From the NCBI GenBank assembly GCA_028696185.1, contig JAQVHL010000011.1:1-34512 (forward strand): a stretch of DNA of 34,512 nt, read 5' to 3'. Shown here piece by piece: positions 16,650 to 25,377 of this stretch (positions are counted from its first letter, which is position 1; every line of letters begins with the position of its first letter). Origin of the DNA: Halothiobacillaceae bacterium. Lineage in GTDB: Bacteria > Pseudomonadota > Gammaproteobacteria > Halothiobacillales > Halothiobacillaceae. Made by a program: the position numbers and the translations under genes. The notes under the pieces are model-generated. The model made no database searches. It saw nothing but the letters and a program-made list of their open reading frames with translations, and was not told the DNA's origin.

Positions 16650-16928
16650 TCAATCATCTTCGTCGAAACGGCGGGCAATCAGCGCGGCCAATGCCTCCAG
16701 CGCTTCCTGGGCATCCTCGCCGCTTGCTTCGATGCCAATCGAGCTGCCCTGGCCGGCGGCAAGCATCATCAGGCCCATGATGCTCTTGCCGTTGATGCGC
16801 AGGCCGTTGCGGCTCACGGTGATGTCGCTGGCGTGGCGCGCGGCAAGGGTGGCGAACTTGGCCGCCGCACGTGCATGCAGCCCGCGGCGGTTGATGATTT
16901 CGTATTCGGCCTGCCGGATCATGCTCAT
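16650..16928 (-). CDS. ptsH: Phosphocarrier protein HPr
   Basis: A 92-residue HPr. The PTS phosphorylation site is H18 in RRGLHARAAAKF. The regulatory Ser region is also kept (NGKSIMGLMMLAA), which is the HPr kinase target, consistent with hprK three genes upstream. HPr passes phosphate from EI to EIIA proteins. The start overlaps the EIIA gene by 4 bp (ATGA); an internal Met at position 3 is an alternative. In many genomes ptsI (EI) follows directly; here fabA follows and no EI gene is in the window. Confidence 0.95.
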   Translation of the reverse strand: MSMIRQAEYEIINRRGLHARAAAKFATLAARHASDITVSRNGLRINGKSIMGLMMLAAGQGSSIGIEASGEDAQEALEALAALIARRFDEDD

Positions 16929-17323
16929 GCGTCGCGTACCTTGCCTTCGAGGATGCCTTCACGTCCGCCGCTCAGCACTTTTTCGGTCATTTCGTTGAGG
17001 CACAGCTCGGGGTAATTGAGCGCCCGCACCAGCATGGGCAGATTGGCACCGGAGAGCACTCGTACTTCACCCGCATCCATGAGCCGATGGGCAATATTGC
17101 TCGGTGTGGAGCCGTACATGTCGGTAAGGATGAGCACCCCATCACCGGTATCGAGCTCCTGGAGCTTGCGCCGCGCCCGCGCGAGCAGGTCCATGGGGTC
17201 ATCATCCTGGTAAACCGGCAGGTGTCGGACGTTCAGGGGACAGCGGTTGAGCATGTCCGTGGCGGTTTCCAGCAACTCATGCCCGATCTGGTTGTGGCAA
17301 ATCAGTAATAGTCCGACGCTCAT
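16925..17323 (-). CDS. Mannose-family PTS EIIA protein
   Basis: A 132-residue EIIA-Man-type protein with predicted phosphohistidine H10 (LLICHNQIGHELL). No EIIB, EIIC or EIID sugar-transport partners are nearby, so it is more likely a regulatory output of HPr than part of a sugar permease; this is the usual view of such genes beside rapZ and ptsH. The ATG at 17323 is chosen because GGGAG lies just upstream and it overlaps the rapZ stop by 4 bp; an in-frame extension to 17425 would run into rapZ. It overlaps ptsH by 4 bp. Confidence 0.9.
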   Translation of the reverse strand: MSVGLLLICHNQIGHELLETATDMLNRCPLNVRHLPVYQDDDPMDLLARARRKLQELDTGDGVLILTDMYGSTPSNIAHRLMDAGEVRVLSGANLPMLVRALNYPELCLNEMTEKVLSGGREGILEGKVRDA

Positions 17324-18183
17324 TGAAGCTCCCTGTGTCTGACCATCAGGTCGGGATAATGCTCGCGCAGGTCGCTGGCGAGACGTTCGACCAGATACAC
17401 CGAACGATGCTGTCCGCCCGTGCACCCAATGGAAAGTGTAAGGTAACTGCGTTGTTCCTGGTGAAAACGATCCACCCAGGGAGCGATCAGACCGTGCAGC
17501 TCGCGGTAGCTGCGTTCGACTTCCGGGTGGCCTTCGAGGAAGGTGCGCACCGGCTCATCCCGCCCGGTCAGGGCGCGCAGCTCATGGCTCCAGTGCGGGT
17601 TGGGCAAAAAACGCACATCGAACAGGAAATCGGTATCGAGCGGTATGCCGTGCTTGAAGCCGAAGGATTGCAGCAGCAGGGCCATCTGGCGAGGCCGCCT
17701 GCGCACGACGCGTTCGAGGATGAGGTGACGCAGCTCATGCAGATGGGTGCCGCTGGTGTCGAGAATGAGATCGGCATCGGCCAGCACGGGCAGCAGGAGC
17801 TGTTCTTCGGCGGCAATCGCTTCACGTAGCGGCGTGCCGTCCTGTGACAAGGGATGGCGGCGACGGGTTTCGCTGTAACGACGGATCAGGGTGCGGATGT
17901 CGGTTTTGAGAAAAACGCGCGTGACGTCAAGCCGCGGATGGCGTTCGCGGATTTCTCGCAGCAGATCGGCATGCCGGGCGAGATCTTCCGCACCGCAGCG
18001 CACGTCGATGCCAACGGCCAGGCCCTGCGCTCGTTCAACGGCATCGTGGGTGAAGGTATCCACCAGGGCCGGCAGCAGGGCCAGCGGCAGATTGTCCACG
18101 CAGTAATAGCCGCTGTCTTCCAGCGTGTGCAGGGCCACCGACTTGCCCGAGCCGGACTGACCGCTGAGGATGATGAGTTTCAT
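17320..18183 (-). CDS. rapZ: RNase adapter protein / nucleotide-binding protein RapZ
   Basis: A 287-residue RapZ (YvcJ/UPF0042 family). The N-terminal P-loop is GQSGSGKS (8-15). The conserved C-terminal domain includes FDVRFLPNPHW and SIGCTGGQHRSVYLVE. In E. coli RapZ guides RNase E to the GlmZ/GlmY regulatory RNAs and so adjusts glucosamine-6-phosphate synthase; whether that RNA system exists here is not visible. It overlaps hprK and the EIIA gene by 4 bp each, so expression is tightly coupled. Confidence 0.95.
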   Translation of the reverse strand: MKLIILSGQSGSGKSVALHTLEDSGYYCVDNLPLALLPALVDTFTHDAVERAQGLAVGIDVRCGAEDLARHADLLREIRERHPRLDVTRVFLKTDIRTLIRRYSETRRRHPLSQDGTPLREAIAAEEQLLLPVLADADLILDTSGTHLHELRHLILERVVRRRPRQMALLLQSFGFKHGIPLDTDFLFDVRFLPNPHWSHELRALTGRDEPVRTFLEGHPEVERSYRELHGLIAPWVDRFHQEQRSYLTLSIGCTGGQHRSVYLVERLASDLREHYPDLMVRHRELQ

Positions 18184-19163
18184 CGCGTGTTGCCTTCGAG
18201 GACACTACCAAGACGAGCGGACAATTCGCTGGCGCTATTATAGCCTGCGCGTTTGAGATTATGGTTGCGTACAGCGACTTCGACCATGACGGCGAGGTTG
18301 CGCCCCGGTGCAACCGGCAGGCGCAACTCGGGCACGCCCACGCCCAGGATCACGCGCTGGGTTTCGTGGCCCTCAAGGCGCGCATCCGGATCCAGCTCCA
18401 GTTGTTCCTGAGGCACCAGATGCACGATCAGGCGCAACAGTTTGCTGGTTTTTACCGCGTTGTCCCCATACATGCGCCGGATGTCGAGCACCCCCAGCCC
18501 GCGGACTTCGAGGAAGTCCTGCAGCAGGGGAGGGCAGTAGCCTTCGAGGGTATACGGATCGTCACGCGAGAACAGCGGCGCATCGTCGGCAATCAGACGG
18601 TGCCCGCGCGAGATCAGCTCCAGCGCCAGTTCGCTCTTGCCCACGCCGCTTTCGCCGGTCAGCAGCACGCCCGTACCGTGGACTTCCAGAAACACGCCGT
18701 GCACCGAAGTGCGTTCGGCAAAGATCGCTTCCAGGTAATGGGACAGACGCTGCTCGGTTTCGCTGGCGGGCAAGGCCGTACGGAAGACCGGCACCGCAAA
18801 GTGGCGGCAGATGTCCACCAGGGCTTCGGGCGGCTCGATGTCGTCGGCCAGCACCAGCAGACCGTTACCGCCGGGCAGCGCTTCGCGGAACATCTCCAGG
18901 CGCGCTTCGGGCGAGAGTGCCATCAAATGGGCATGTTCGACCTCGCCGATGATCTGCACGAATCCCGGTCGGATGGGATTGAGATAGCCCACAGGATGCG
19001 ATGTGGTCATGCCCGAAGGCATGCGCAGGATACAGGGGCTGTCGGGCAGACACACCGCGCGCCAGTGCAGCGCACCCCGCAGGGCCTCGTAGAGATGGCC
19101 CGCCGTCAGCGAGGACGGCGTTTCATCCAGGAGGGGCGGTGGGATGACGGGTGTTTTCGGCAT
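18180..19163 (-). CDS. hprK: HPr kinase/phosphorylase
   Basis: A 327-residue bifunctional enzyme that phosphorylates and dephosphorylates HPr on the regulatory Ser. The C-terminal catalytic domain has the Walker A loop GESGVGKS (170-177), the conserved GHRLIADDA and the HprK signature FLEVRGLGVLDI (about 217-228). The N-terminal domain (about 15-145) is the regulatory DRTGG-like region. It starts 14 bp after ptsN and overlaps rapZ by 4 bp. Its presence with an HPr that keeps the Ser site argues for working HPr(Ser-P) control. No CcpA-type regulator is in the window. Confidence 0.95.
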   Translation of the reverse strand: MPKTPVIPPPLLDETPSSLTAGHLYEALRGALHWRAVCLPDSPCILRMPSGMTTSHPVGYLNPIRPGFVQIIGEVEHAHLMALSPEARLEMFREALPGGNGLLVLADDIEPPEALVDICRHFAVPVFRTALPASETEQRLSHYLEAIFAERTSVHGVFLEVHGTGVLLTGESGVGKSELALELISRGHRLIADDAPLFSRDDPYTLEGYCPPLLQDFLEVRGLGVLDIRRMYGDNAVKTSKLLRLIVHLVPQEQLELDPDARLEGHETQRVILGVGVPELRLPVAPGRNLAVMVEVAVRNHNLKRAGYNSASELSARLGSVLEGNTR

Positions 19164-19177
19164 GTCAGGTCAGGCTG

Positions 19178-19660
19178 TCACGCCGTCACGCTCCCGACCG
19201 CAGCGACATTGACGGCCAGAAGGGCCAGAACGGCTTCGGGTGTGGGGGCTTCGCGCAGGGAGGCGCATAACGAGGGCTGGCTGAGCAGCCGGGCCAATTG
19301 GGCGAGGGTGTTGAGGTGTTCGCTGTCGGCGCCTTCGGGAACCAGCAGGGCGAATACCAGATCCACGGGTTGATGATCGAGGGCATCGAAATCCACGCCC
19401 TGCTTGAGACGCACGAAGGCGCCACGCGGGCGACTCAATCCCTCGACACGGCCATGCGGTATGGCGATGCCGCGACCGATGGCGGTGCTGCCGAGTTTTT
19501 CACGGGCGATGAGGGTTTCGAACACGCGCGTCGAGTCGAGCTGGCTGGGCGCGTCGGGTTCGATGATGAGCTGACTGATGGATTCGAGCAGTCGTTTCTT
19601 GCTCGTGCATTCGGCGTCGAGCCTGACCCGTTGCGGCGGGATGAGGGCGTCGATGATCAT
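19178..19660 (-). CDS. ptsN: Nitrogen PTS EIIA protein PtsN
   Basis: A 160-residue EIIA-Ntr with predicted phosphohistidine H69 in GRGIAIPHGRV. EIIA-Ntr regulates potassium uptake, nitrogen and envelope functions in other proteobacteria by protein-protein contact. The start at 19660 is chosen by homology (MIIDALIPPQRV) and GGGAAG upstream; the longer frame to 19786 crosses the hairpin-rich intergenic region and is not coding-like. It precedes hprK by 14 bp. Confidence 0.94.
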   Translation of the reverse strand: MIIDALIPPQRVRLDAECTSKKRLLESISQLIIEPDAPSQLDSTRVFETLIAREKLGSTAIGRGIAIPHGRVEGLSRPRGAFVRLKQGVDFDALDHQPVDLVFALLVPEGADSEHLNTLAQLARLLSQPSLCASLREAPTPEAVLALLAVNVAAVGSVTA

Positions 19661-19700
19661 GCGGCTTCCCGGTAGTCGTGTGGATCGCTCAAACAGGAAG

Positions 19701-19810
19701 GGGAAGGGCCAAGGCCCTTCCCACGTTTCTGCCGGGTCATCCTGACCGTGCGAGGAATGGGGTATCGGTGGTCTAGGATACCCCACGTCGCGAACGGAAT
19801 AACCATTCCG
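19701..19810 (-). other. Three consecutive hairpins between hpf and ptsN
   Basis: In transcription order (minus strand): CGGAAT/ATTCCG (19795-19800 with 19805-19810, 4-nt loop); GGGGTATC/GATACCCC (19759-19766 with 19777-19784, 10-nt loop); and GGGAAGGGCC/GGCCCTTCCC (19701-19710 with 19713-19722, a 10-bp perfect stem). No clear U-run follows any of them. They may attenuate or process the transcript between hpf and ptsN, or form a stable 3'-UTR RNA. Confidence 0.5.
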
Positions 19811-19827
19811 TATCGTTTGCGCGCCGC

Positions 19828-20118
19828 TTAGCGGTGGTCGGAAGTCTTTTCCTTGTGCTTGACGATCTGGCGGTCGAGCTTGTCGGCCAAGGCGTCGATA
19901 GCCGCATACATGTCTTCCTCGGTGGCTTCGGCATGGATATCGTTGCCGGAGAGGTGGATATTGGCTTCAGCCTTCTGGCGCAGCTTTTCCACGCTCAGGA
20001 TGACGTGGATGTCCATGACCCGGTCGAAATGCCGCTCAAGACGGCTGATCTTGGACTCGACGTAGCCGCGCAGGGCGTCCGTGAGTTCGACGTGATGACC
20101 GGTGATGCTGATCTGCAT
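19828..20118 (-). CDS. hpf: Short ribosome hibernation promoting factor
   Basis: A 96-residue short-form HPF (YhbH). It begins MQISITGHHVELTDALRGYV and has the basic helix that docks on the 30S decoding region, where HPF promotes 100S dimer formation in starved cells. It lacks the C-terminal dimerisation domain of long HPF. It lies 20 bp downstream of rpoN, the standard place in proteobacteria. Confidence 0.95.
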   Translation of the reverse strand: MQISITGHHVELTDALRGYVESKISRLERHFDRVMDIHVILSVEKLRQKAEANIHLSGNDIHAEATEEDMYAAIDALADKLDRQIVKHKEKTSDHR

Positions 20119-20138
20119 GGTAGTTCCCCTTGTGGCCT

Positions 20139-21677
20139 TCAGACGAGGCGCTTTCTTTCACTGGAAGATGCAATACCCATCGCCTCGCGATACTTGGCGA
20201 TGGTTCGGCGAGCGACCTGGATGCCGCGCTTTTCGAGCGTGCTGGCAATCGTGCTGTCGCTCAGAGGCTTGGCCGGGTTCTCCTCCGCCACGAGCTGCTT
20301 GATCATGGCTCGGATGGCCGTGGCCGAGCATTCGCCGCCGTCGGCTGTGCCGACGTGGCTGGAAAAGAAATACTTGAACTCGAACACACCGCGCGGCGTG
20401 TGCATGTATTTCTGGGTGGTCACGCGCGAGATGGTGGATTCGTGCAGCCCCAGCTCCTCGGCAATCTCGCGCAGCACGAGCGGCTTCATGCCCATCTCGC
20501 CCTGTTCGAGAAAGTCCTGCTGGTGAGCCACGATGGCGCGGCCTACGTTGAGCAGGGTTTCGTTGCGGCTCTGCAGGCTCTTGATGAACCAGCGCGCCTC
20601 CTGGAGATTCGCGCGCAGATAGCTGCTGTCGGCATTGCGCGAGCCGCGCTGGATCATGCTCGCGTAGAAGCTGTTGATGCGCAGGCGTGGGGCGATTTCG
20701 GGATTGAGGTCCACCCGCCACTGACCGCCGATGCGGCGCACGATGATGTCCGGGATGACATAGTCGGTACTGGATTCGGACAGCGCGGAACCGGGGCGCG
20801 GATTGAGCGACTGGATCAGACGCACGACGGTCTTGAGGGTGTCTTCGTCTATCCCCAGGCGTTTCTGGATCTGGGCATACTCGCGGTTGCCCAGGGCATC
20901 CAGGGCCTCCTCGGTCAAACGCAGGGCGATGTCGCGATAAGGCGTATCCATCGGCATCTGGCGCAGCTGGATGGAGAGCGCCTCGCTCAGGCTGCGCGCC
21001 CCTACGCCGGCGGGATCGAACTGCTGGATCAGGTGCAGTACGGCTTCGATCTCGCCAAGCTCGATATCCGGCCAATCCGCTTCCAGGGCCGGCAGCAATC
21101 CTTCGATGGGTTCGCTCAGATAGCCCGCGTCGTCGATGGATTCGACCAGGGCGGTGGCAATGTCCCGGTCACGCGGGCCCAGCGAGCTGAGCATGACCTG
21201 GGAGAGCAGGTGATCCTGCAGTGATTCGTTGCCCGTGCCGCGACTGGCGTAAAGGTCGCGGTCTTCCTGCTCGGGATCGCCCGCGCTGAAGCTGGTGCTG
21301 CCGTCGGGTTCGAAATAATCGTCCCAGCTGGCATCCAGGGGCAGATCCTCGCGCGACAAGCCCTCCTCACGCTCCATCGACAGACCTTCGCTGGACTCAT
21401 CGCGCGCGGCGGGGGCTTCTTCGTCGCTGCTCTGGCCACGGTCCGCCTGACTGTCCATGGAGGGGGGAGGGGCTTCGGAGACGCCCGCCTCGGGCGCGTC
21501 GGGTTCGTCCTCGCCACCTTCGTCGAATTCAAGCAGCGGATTGCTCTCGACGGCCTGCTGAATTTCGGTCTGCAACTCCAGCGTGGAGAGCTGCAAGAGC
21601 CGGATCGACTGTTGCAGCTGCGGGGTCATGGTCAGGTGCTGACCAAAGCGGAGTTCAAGAGACGGCTTCATCGCCAT
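20139..21677 (-). CDS. rpoN: RNA polymerase sigma-54 factor RpoN
   Basis: A 512-residue sigma-54. The Gln/Leu-rich activator-interacting region I (about 1-50) contains MTPQLQQSIRLLQLSTLELQ. An acidic Glu/Asp-rich region II (about 52-115) follows, then the core-binding region, the HTH and the RpoN box ARRTIAKYRE (489-498), which reads the -24 element. The length is normal. A second Met at position 3 is an equally good start. It is followed by hpf and probably shares a promoter with it; lptB ends 135 bp upstream. Confidence 0.97.
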   Translation of the reverse strand: MAMKPSLELRFGQHLTMTPQLQQSIRLLQLSTLELQTEIQQAVESNPLLEFDEGGEDEPDAPEAGVSEAPPPSMDSQADRGQSSDEEAPAARDESSEGLSMEREEGLSREDLPLDASWDDYFEPDGSTSFSAGDPEQEDRDLYASRGTGNESLQDHLLSQVMLSSLGPRDRDIATALVESIDDAGYLSEPIEGLLPALEADWPDIELGEIEAVLHLIQQFDPAGVGARSLSEALSIQLRQMPMDTPYRDIALRLTEEALDALGNREYAQIQKRLGIDEDTLKTVVRLIQSLNPRPGSALSESSTDYVIPDIIVRRIGGQWRVDLNPEIAPRLRINSFYASMIQRGSRNADSSYLRANLQEARWFIKSLQSRNETLLNVGRAIVAHQQDFLEQGEMGMKPLVLREIAEELGLHESTISRVTTQKYMHTPRGVFEFKYFFSSHVGTADGGECSATAIRAMIKQLVAEENPAKPLSDSTIASTLEKRGIQVARRTIAKYREAMGIASSSERKRLV

Positions 21678-21716
21678 GGTTCATTCGGTTCTGCAATTCG
21701 TGCACAAAATAATGAC

Positions 21717-21741
21717 GCTTGGGTTGCATTCTACCCCAAGC
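21717..21741 (-). promoter_or_regulatory. Hairpin with TAGAAT between lptB and rpoN
   Basis: GCTTGGG (21717-21723) and CCCAAGC (21735-21741) form a 7-bp inverted repeat. The loop contains, on the minus strand, TAGAAT (plus 21728-21733), a possible -10 for rpoN about 50 bp before its start. No good -35 is visible. The structure could be an operator around a promoter or a weak terminator of lptB. Confidence 0.3.
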
Positions 21742-21812
21742 GCGCCAACTGACCACGCCTGACATGGTATTTTTGGCATGATTTTTCCATCGGCAGGCGC
21801 TTTCGGGGACGC

Positions 21813-22550
21813 CTACATGGAAAAATGCTCCCCCAGGTACACGCGCCGCACCTGTTCGTCCTCCAGAATCGCCGTGGGGGTGCCGGAGGCGATGACCTGC
21901 CCCTCGCTGATGATGTAGGCACGCTCACAGATGCCGAGCGTCTCGCGCACGTTGTGATCGGTAATGAGCACGCCAATGCCGCGTTCGCTCAGATGACGAA
22001 CGATGCGCTGAATGTCGACCACGGAGATTGGGTCGACCCCGGCGAAGGGTTCGTCCAGCAACATGAAGCGCGGATTGGCCGCCAGGGCGCGGGCGATTTC
22101 CACCCGTCGCCGCTCACCGCCGGAGAGGCTGATGCCCTGCGTGTCCGCCAGGCGATGGATATGCAGCTCTTCGAGAAGACGTTCAAGCTCACGCTCGCGA
22201 CCGCTTGCATCCAGATCCGCGCGCAACTCCAGGATGGCGCGCAGATTGTCTGCGACGCTCAGCTTGCGGAAAACGGAGGCTTCCTGCGGCAGATACCCCA
22301 GCCCGCGCCGCGCCCGCTCATGGATGGGCAGGGGGGTGATCGCCTGATCGTCGATGAGAATTTCGCCCCCATCGGCCCGCACCAGGCCGACAATCATGTA
22401 GAAACTGGTCGTCTTGCCGGCGCCATTGGGGCCGAGCAGGCCGACAATCTCGCCTTGTCCCACGGACAGGCTGACATCGCGCACCACTTCGCGCCCACGG
22501 TAACGTTTGTTCAGATGACGCGCTTCCAGGCGACTGCATGCCGCACTCAT
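21813..22550 (-). CDS. lptB: LPS export ABC transporter ATPase LptB
   Basis: A 245-residue ABC ATPase powering LPS extraction from the inner membrane with LptF/LptG/LptC. Walker A is GPNGAGKTT (40-48), the signature [15 protein letters not shown], and Walker [14 protein letters not shown], followed by the switch His in [11 protein letters not shown]. The ATG overlaps the lptA stop by 4 bp. lptF and lptG are not in the window, as is usual. Confidence 0.97.
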   Translation of the reverse strand: MSAACSRLEARHLNKRYRGREVVRDVSLSVGQGEIVGLLGPNGAGKTTSFYMIVGLVRADGGEILIDDQAITPLPIHERARRGLGYLPQEASVFRKLSVADNLRAILELRADLDASGRERELERLLEELHIHRLADTQGISLSGGERRRVEIARALAANPRFMLLDEPFAGVDPISVVDIQRIVRHLSERGIGVLITDHNVRETLGICERAYIISEGQVIASGTPTAILEDEQVRRVYLGEHFSM

Positions 22551-23056
22551 GGGGTTTTGCCATCCGCCCCGGGCGTGCGTGGCTGCAGGGTGATATGCAC
22601 CCGATCCTGCCCATCGCCGCGTCCGGCCTTGAGCACTTCGGCTTTCTGGTCATACTCGATACGTTCGCTGGTCATGACATCACCTGCACGGCTGACCCGC
22701 GCCTGACCGGTGAGGATCAACTCGCCACGGGCGGCGAAATAATCCACCTGCCGCGCCTCGGCCTCCAGCCACTGCCCCTTGTCGTCCATCTCACGATAGG
22801 TCACCGGTTTGCCTTCGAGCACAGCCCGGTCAAGCTGGCCCTCCTTGAGATACAAGGTAGCTTTGTCGGCGGTGGCACGCAGGCTGCCCTGCACGATGAT
22901 GACCTTGCCGGTATAGACGCCGATACCGGCCTTGTAGTCCGTACTCTTGCTGTCGGCTTCCACCTCGATGGGCTGGCTGCGATCCGCCTTACCGGCCCAG
23001 GCAGCGGGCAGGGCAAGCAGCAGAAGCAGGGCAAGGGACGATACGGGGCGCTTCAT
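22547..23056 (-). CDS. lptA: LPS periplasmic transport protein LptA
   Basis: A 169-residue periplasmic protein that builds the beta-jellyroll bridge carrying LPS from LptC to LptD. A signal peptide (1-21) has the likely cut after AWA. The OstA-type domain follows, with [31 protein letters not shown] and [23 protein letters not shown]. It overlaps lptC and lptB by 4 bp each. The short C-terminal tail after RVHITLQP is low-complexity. Confidence 0.93.
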   Translation of the reverse strand: MKRPVSSLALLLLLALPAAWAGKADRSQPIEVEADSKSTDYKAGIGVYTGKVIIVQGSLRATADKATLYLKEGQLDRAVLEGKPVTYREMDDKGQWLEAEARQVDYFAARGELILTGQARVSRAGDVMTSERIEYDQKAEVLKAGRGDGQDRVHITLQPRTPGADGKTP

Positions 23057-23658
23057 GAAGTCTCCTTGGCGCGGACGGGTTGCCCCGGAGCGCTCAGTGT
23101 TTCACGGACCTTTTCCTGATCCAGTCGTTCAGCATTGAAGTCGGCAGCGAAGCCCTGCGAATCGCTGTGCCAGCGCTCGGGCTCCTCGATGCGTGTCGCG
23201 GCGTCCGAGCGGGCCTGGCGTTTTGCCGGATACAGCCATACATCGCGGCTTCGGATTTCAAGGGCGCCTGCATCGCCCAAGGCCGGACGGCGTGCATCCA
23301 CCTCGCCATCCAGACGGGCCTGCTCACGGTCGGCCGAGCTCCAGCCGCTTTGCGCCTGGAGCGTCCAGGGGGCGCCGCCATCGCGAGGCCAGAGCGTGTA
23401 ATGCGGCTGATCGATGCGATAGCCGCGCCCCCCGGAAAGCTCTTCGATGCGTGCGCCGCGCAGATAATGGGCCGGAGCGCCCCGCTCGTCAAAGGCGCGT
23501 ATCTCGAAATCCGCAATCCAGTGCACGGGCACGCCGTCCGGCAGGGGTTTGACCGCCGTTTGCAGCGCCGTTTCGCGGTTGAGCCACAGGGCAAGAGCCG
23601 CCAGAACCAGCAGGGCGCCCCCACGGGCAAGCGGCCCCGCCTTTGCCTGAAGCCTCAT
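23053..23658 (-). CDS. lptC: LPS export protein LptC
   Basis: A 201-residue bitopic inner-membrane protein linking the LptB2FG motor to LptA. It has one N-terminal membrane segment (about 12-26, GGALLVLAALALWL) and a periplasmic OstA-like domain, seen in YLRGARIEEL, RIDQPHYTLW and SDSQGFAADFNAERL. The start at 23658 gives the standard 4-bp overlap with kdsC; the in-frame extension to 23718 lies inside kdsC and lacks support. LptC is poorly conserved, so the call rests on topology and order in the operon as well as sequence. Confidence 0.88.
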   Translation of the reverse strand: MRLQAKAGPLARGGALLVLAALALWLNRETALQTAVKPLPDGVPVHWIADFEIRAFDERGAPAHYLRGARIEELSGGRGYRIDQPHYTLWPRDGGAPWTLQAQSGWSSADREQARLDGEVDARRPALGDAGALEIRSRDVWLYPAKRQARSDAATRIEEPERWHSDSQGFAADFNAERLDQEKVRETLSAPGQPVRAKETS

Positions 23659-24179
23659 GCCAGATAGCGCGCCATGACGGCGTCCAGTGCACCACGCGCT
23701 TCGAGAATCAGTTCGCACAGCTCGCGTGCCGCACCCTGCCCACCCTTGCTGGCCGCCACCCAGTGGGCGTGGCGCTTGATGAAGGCCGGCGCATCATTGA
23801 CCGTCGCGGCAAGACCAGCACGGGTCAGCATGGGCAGATCCAGCACATCATCGCCCATGCAGGCAGTTTCCTCCGGTGCAATCGAAAGCGAATCGCATAG
23901 TTCCAGATAGGCGCCGAGCTTGTCCTCCCGTCCTTGATAGACATGCGTGATGCCCAGCCCCGCCATGCGGTGGCGCACGATGTCCGAGCTGCGCCCGGTG
24001 ATGATGGCAATCGGCACGCCGGCTTGCTGCAAGAGTTTCATCCCGTGCCCATCGCGGGAGTGAAAGGCCTTGTATTCGCGCCCCTCATCGTCAAAGTACA
24101 GCCGACCGTCGGTCAGCACGCCATCCACATCGAAGATGACCAGCTTGATGCGCGACGCGCGTTCAAGAATATCCTGCAT
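23655..24179 (-). CDS. kdsC: 3-deoxy-D-manno-octulosonate 8-phosphate phosphatase KdsC
   Basis: A 174-residue HAD-family phosphatase that makes free KDO from KDO-8-phosphate for LPS. The nucleophile motif FDVDGVLTDG carries D17 and D19; motif II is IITGRSS, and motif IV GDDVLDLPML. The cap-less C-class length is typical of KdsC. AGGAAA precedes the ATG. It lies 40 bp after kdsD and overlaps lptC by 4 bp. Confidence 0.95.
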   Translation of the reverse strand: MQDILERASRIKLVIFDVDGVLTDGRLYFDDEGREYKAFHSRDGHGMKLLQQAGVPIAIITGRSSDIVRHRMAGLGITHVYQGREDKLGAYLELCDSLSIAPEETACMGDDVLDLPMLTRAGLAATVNDAPAFIKRHAHWVAASKGGQGAARELCELILEARGALDAVMARYLA

Positions 24180-24219
24180 GGTCTTGTTTTCCTGGTTTTA
24201 TTGTTCCGAGGTAGAGTGC

Positions 24220-25191
24220 TCAGGCCACGCCCGCGCGCAGCAGATCGTGCATGCTCAGTGCGCCTATGACCTGGCCCGCTTCATCCACCACCACCAGTGC
24301 GCTGATCGAGGCATCTTCCATCAGCTTCAGGGCTTCTGCGGCGAGAATGTCCGCCCGGCAGCTGCGCGGGTGGCGGGTCATCACAGTGGCTACGCGCGTG
24401 TCATGCAGATCGGCGTTGGCATCGAAGGCGCGGCGCAGGTCGCCATCGGTGAACACACCGAGCAATCGGCCGGTTTCGTCCAGCACGGTGGTCATACCCA
24501 GACCCTTGCGTGACATTTCCACCAGCGCCTCGCGCAGACCGGCGTCCGCCGGGACGCGCGGAACCCGCTCGCCCGCGTGCATGACATCGCGTACGCGCAA
24601 CAGCAGACGGCGCCCCAGGGCACCACCGGGATGGGAGAGGGCAAAGTCCTCGGCGGTGAAACCGCGCTGTTCAAGCAGGGCCACGGCCAGTGCATCCCCC
24701 ATGACCAGCGTGGCGGTGGTGCTGGCGGTGGGCGCGAGCCCCAGCGGGCAGGCTTCCTTGTTTACGCTTACATCCAGCGCCACATCGGCCTCACGCGCCA
24801 GCGTGGATTCAGGTCGGCCCGTCAGTGCGATCAGGGACACGCCCAGACGGCGCAGCACGGGCAAAAGACGCAGGATTTCCTCGGTTTCACCGGAATTGGA
24901 CAGGGCCAGTACCACGTCCTGCGCGGTGACCATACCCAGATCGCCGTGACTGGCTTCGCCTGGATGCACGAAGAACGCGGGCGTGCCGGTGCTGGCAAAG
25001 GTGGCGGCAATCTTGTTGCCGATATGCCCTGATTTACCCATGCCCATGACGATCACGCGCCCCCGGCAGTCGAGCAGGCAACGGCAGGCACGCAGGAAGG
25101 TCTCGTCAATACGGGCCTTGAGGCTTTGCACGGCCTCGGCTTCGGTGTCGATGACGGCACGTGCAAGCCGTAGCAGATTGTCTTGATTCAT
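24220..25191 (-). CDS. kdsD: D-arabinose 5-phosphate isomerase KdsD
   Basis: A 323-residue isomerase converting ribulose-5-phosphate to arabinose-5-phosphate, the first step of KDO synthesis. The N-terminal SIS domain has GMGKSGHIGNKIAATFASTG, the FVHPGEASHGDLG active-site strand and LSNSGETEEI. Two CBS domains follow (about 205-320). The length is close to that of E. coli KdsD (328). The start at 25191 is set by homology (MNQDNLLRLARAV) and AAGG upstream; the longer frame to 25320 passes through the promoter. It is the first gene of the minus-strand block. Confidence 0.95.
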   Translation of the reverse strand: MNQDNLLRLARAVIDTEAEAVQSLKARIDETFLRACRCLLDCRGRVIVMGMGKSGHIGNKIAATFASTGTPAFFVHPGEASHGDLGMVTAQDVVLALSNSGETEEILRLLPVLRRLGVSLIALTGRPESTLAREADVALDVSVNKEACPLGLAPTASTTATLVMGDALAVALLEQRGFTAEDFALSHPGGALGRRLLLRVRDVMHAGERVPRVPADAGLREALVEMSRKGLGMTTVLDETGRLLGVFTDGDLRRAFDANADLHDTRVATVMTRHPRSCRADILAAEALKLMEDASISALVVVDEAGQVIGALSMHDLLRAGVA

Positions 25192-25218
25192 GCCTTGGTT
25201 CCCGAAAATCCGGTCGCG

Positions 25219-25224
25219 ATTATA
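25219..25224 (-). promoter_or_regulatory. -10 element for the kdsD operon
   Basis: The minus strand carries a perfect TATAAT (plus 25219-25224), preceded by GG and 27 bp before the kdsD ATG. No convincing -35 hexamer lies 16-18 bp upstream. It is the best promoter candidate for the kdsD-kdsC-lptCAB operon. Confidence 0.5.
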
Positions 25225-25377
25225 CCTGTGTGGAACGTCCTTGGGGGCGCACAGGGGAGGGGCGATGGCGCGACAATCCGGCACAAGTTGATAGATAAGA
25301 TCATGAGAATTAATCAACAAATTGTTTTAAAAAGAATATTCCGCGTAAACAAAACATCCGGACTGGCTCGCCATACC

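Noticed and set aside
21795-21815. AGGCG/CGCCT inverted repeat at the 3' end of lptB as a terminator
   Set aside because: The stem is only 5 bp with a 10-nt loop, overlaps the stop codon and has no U-run after it.
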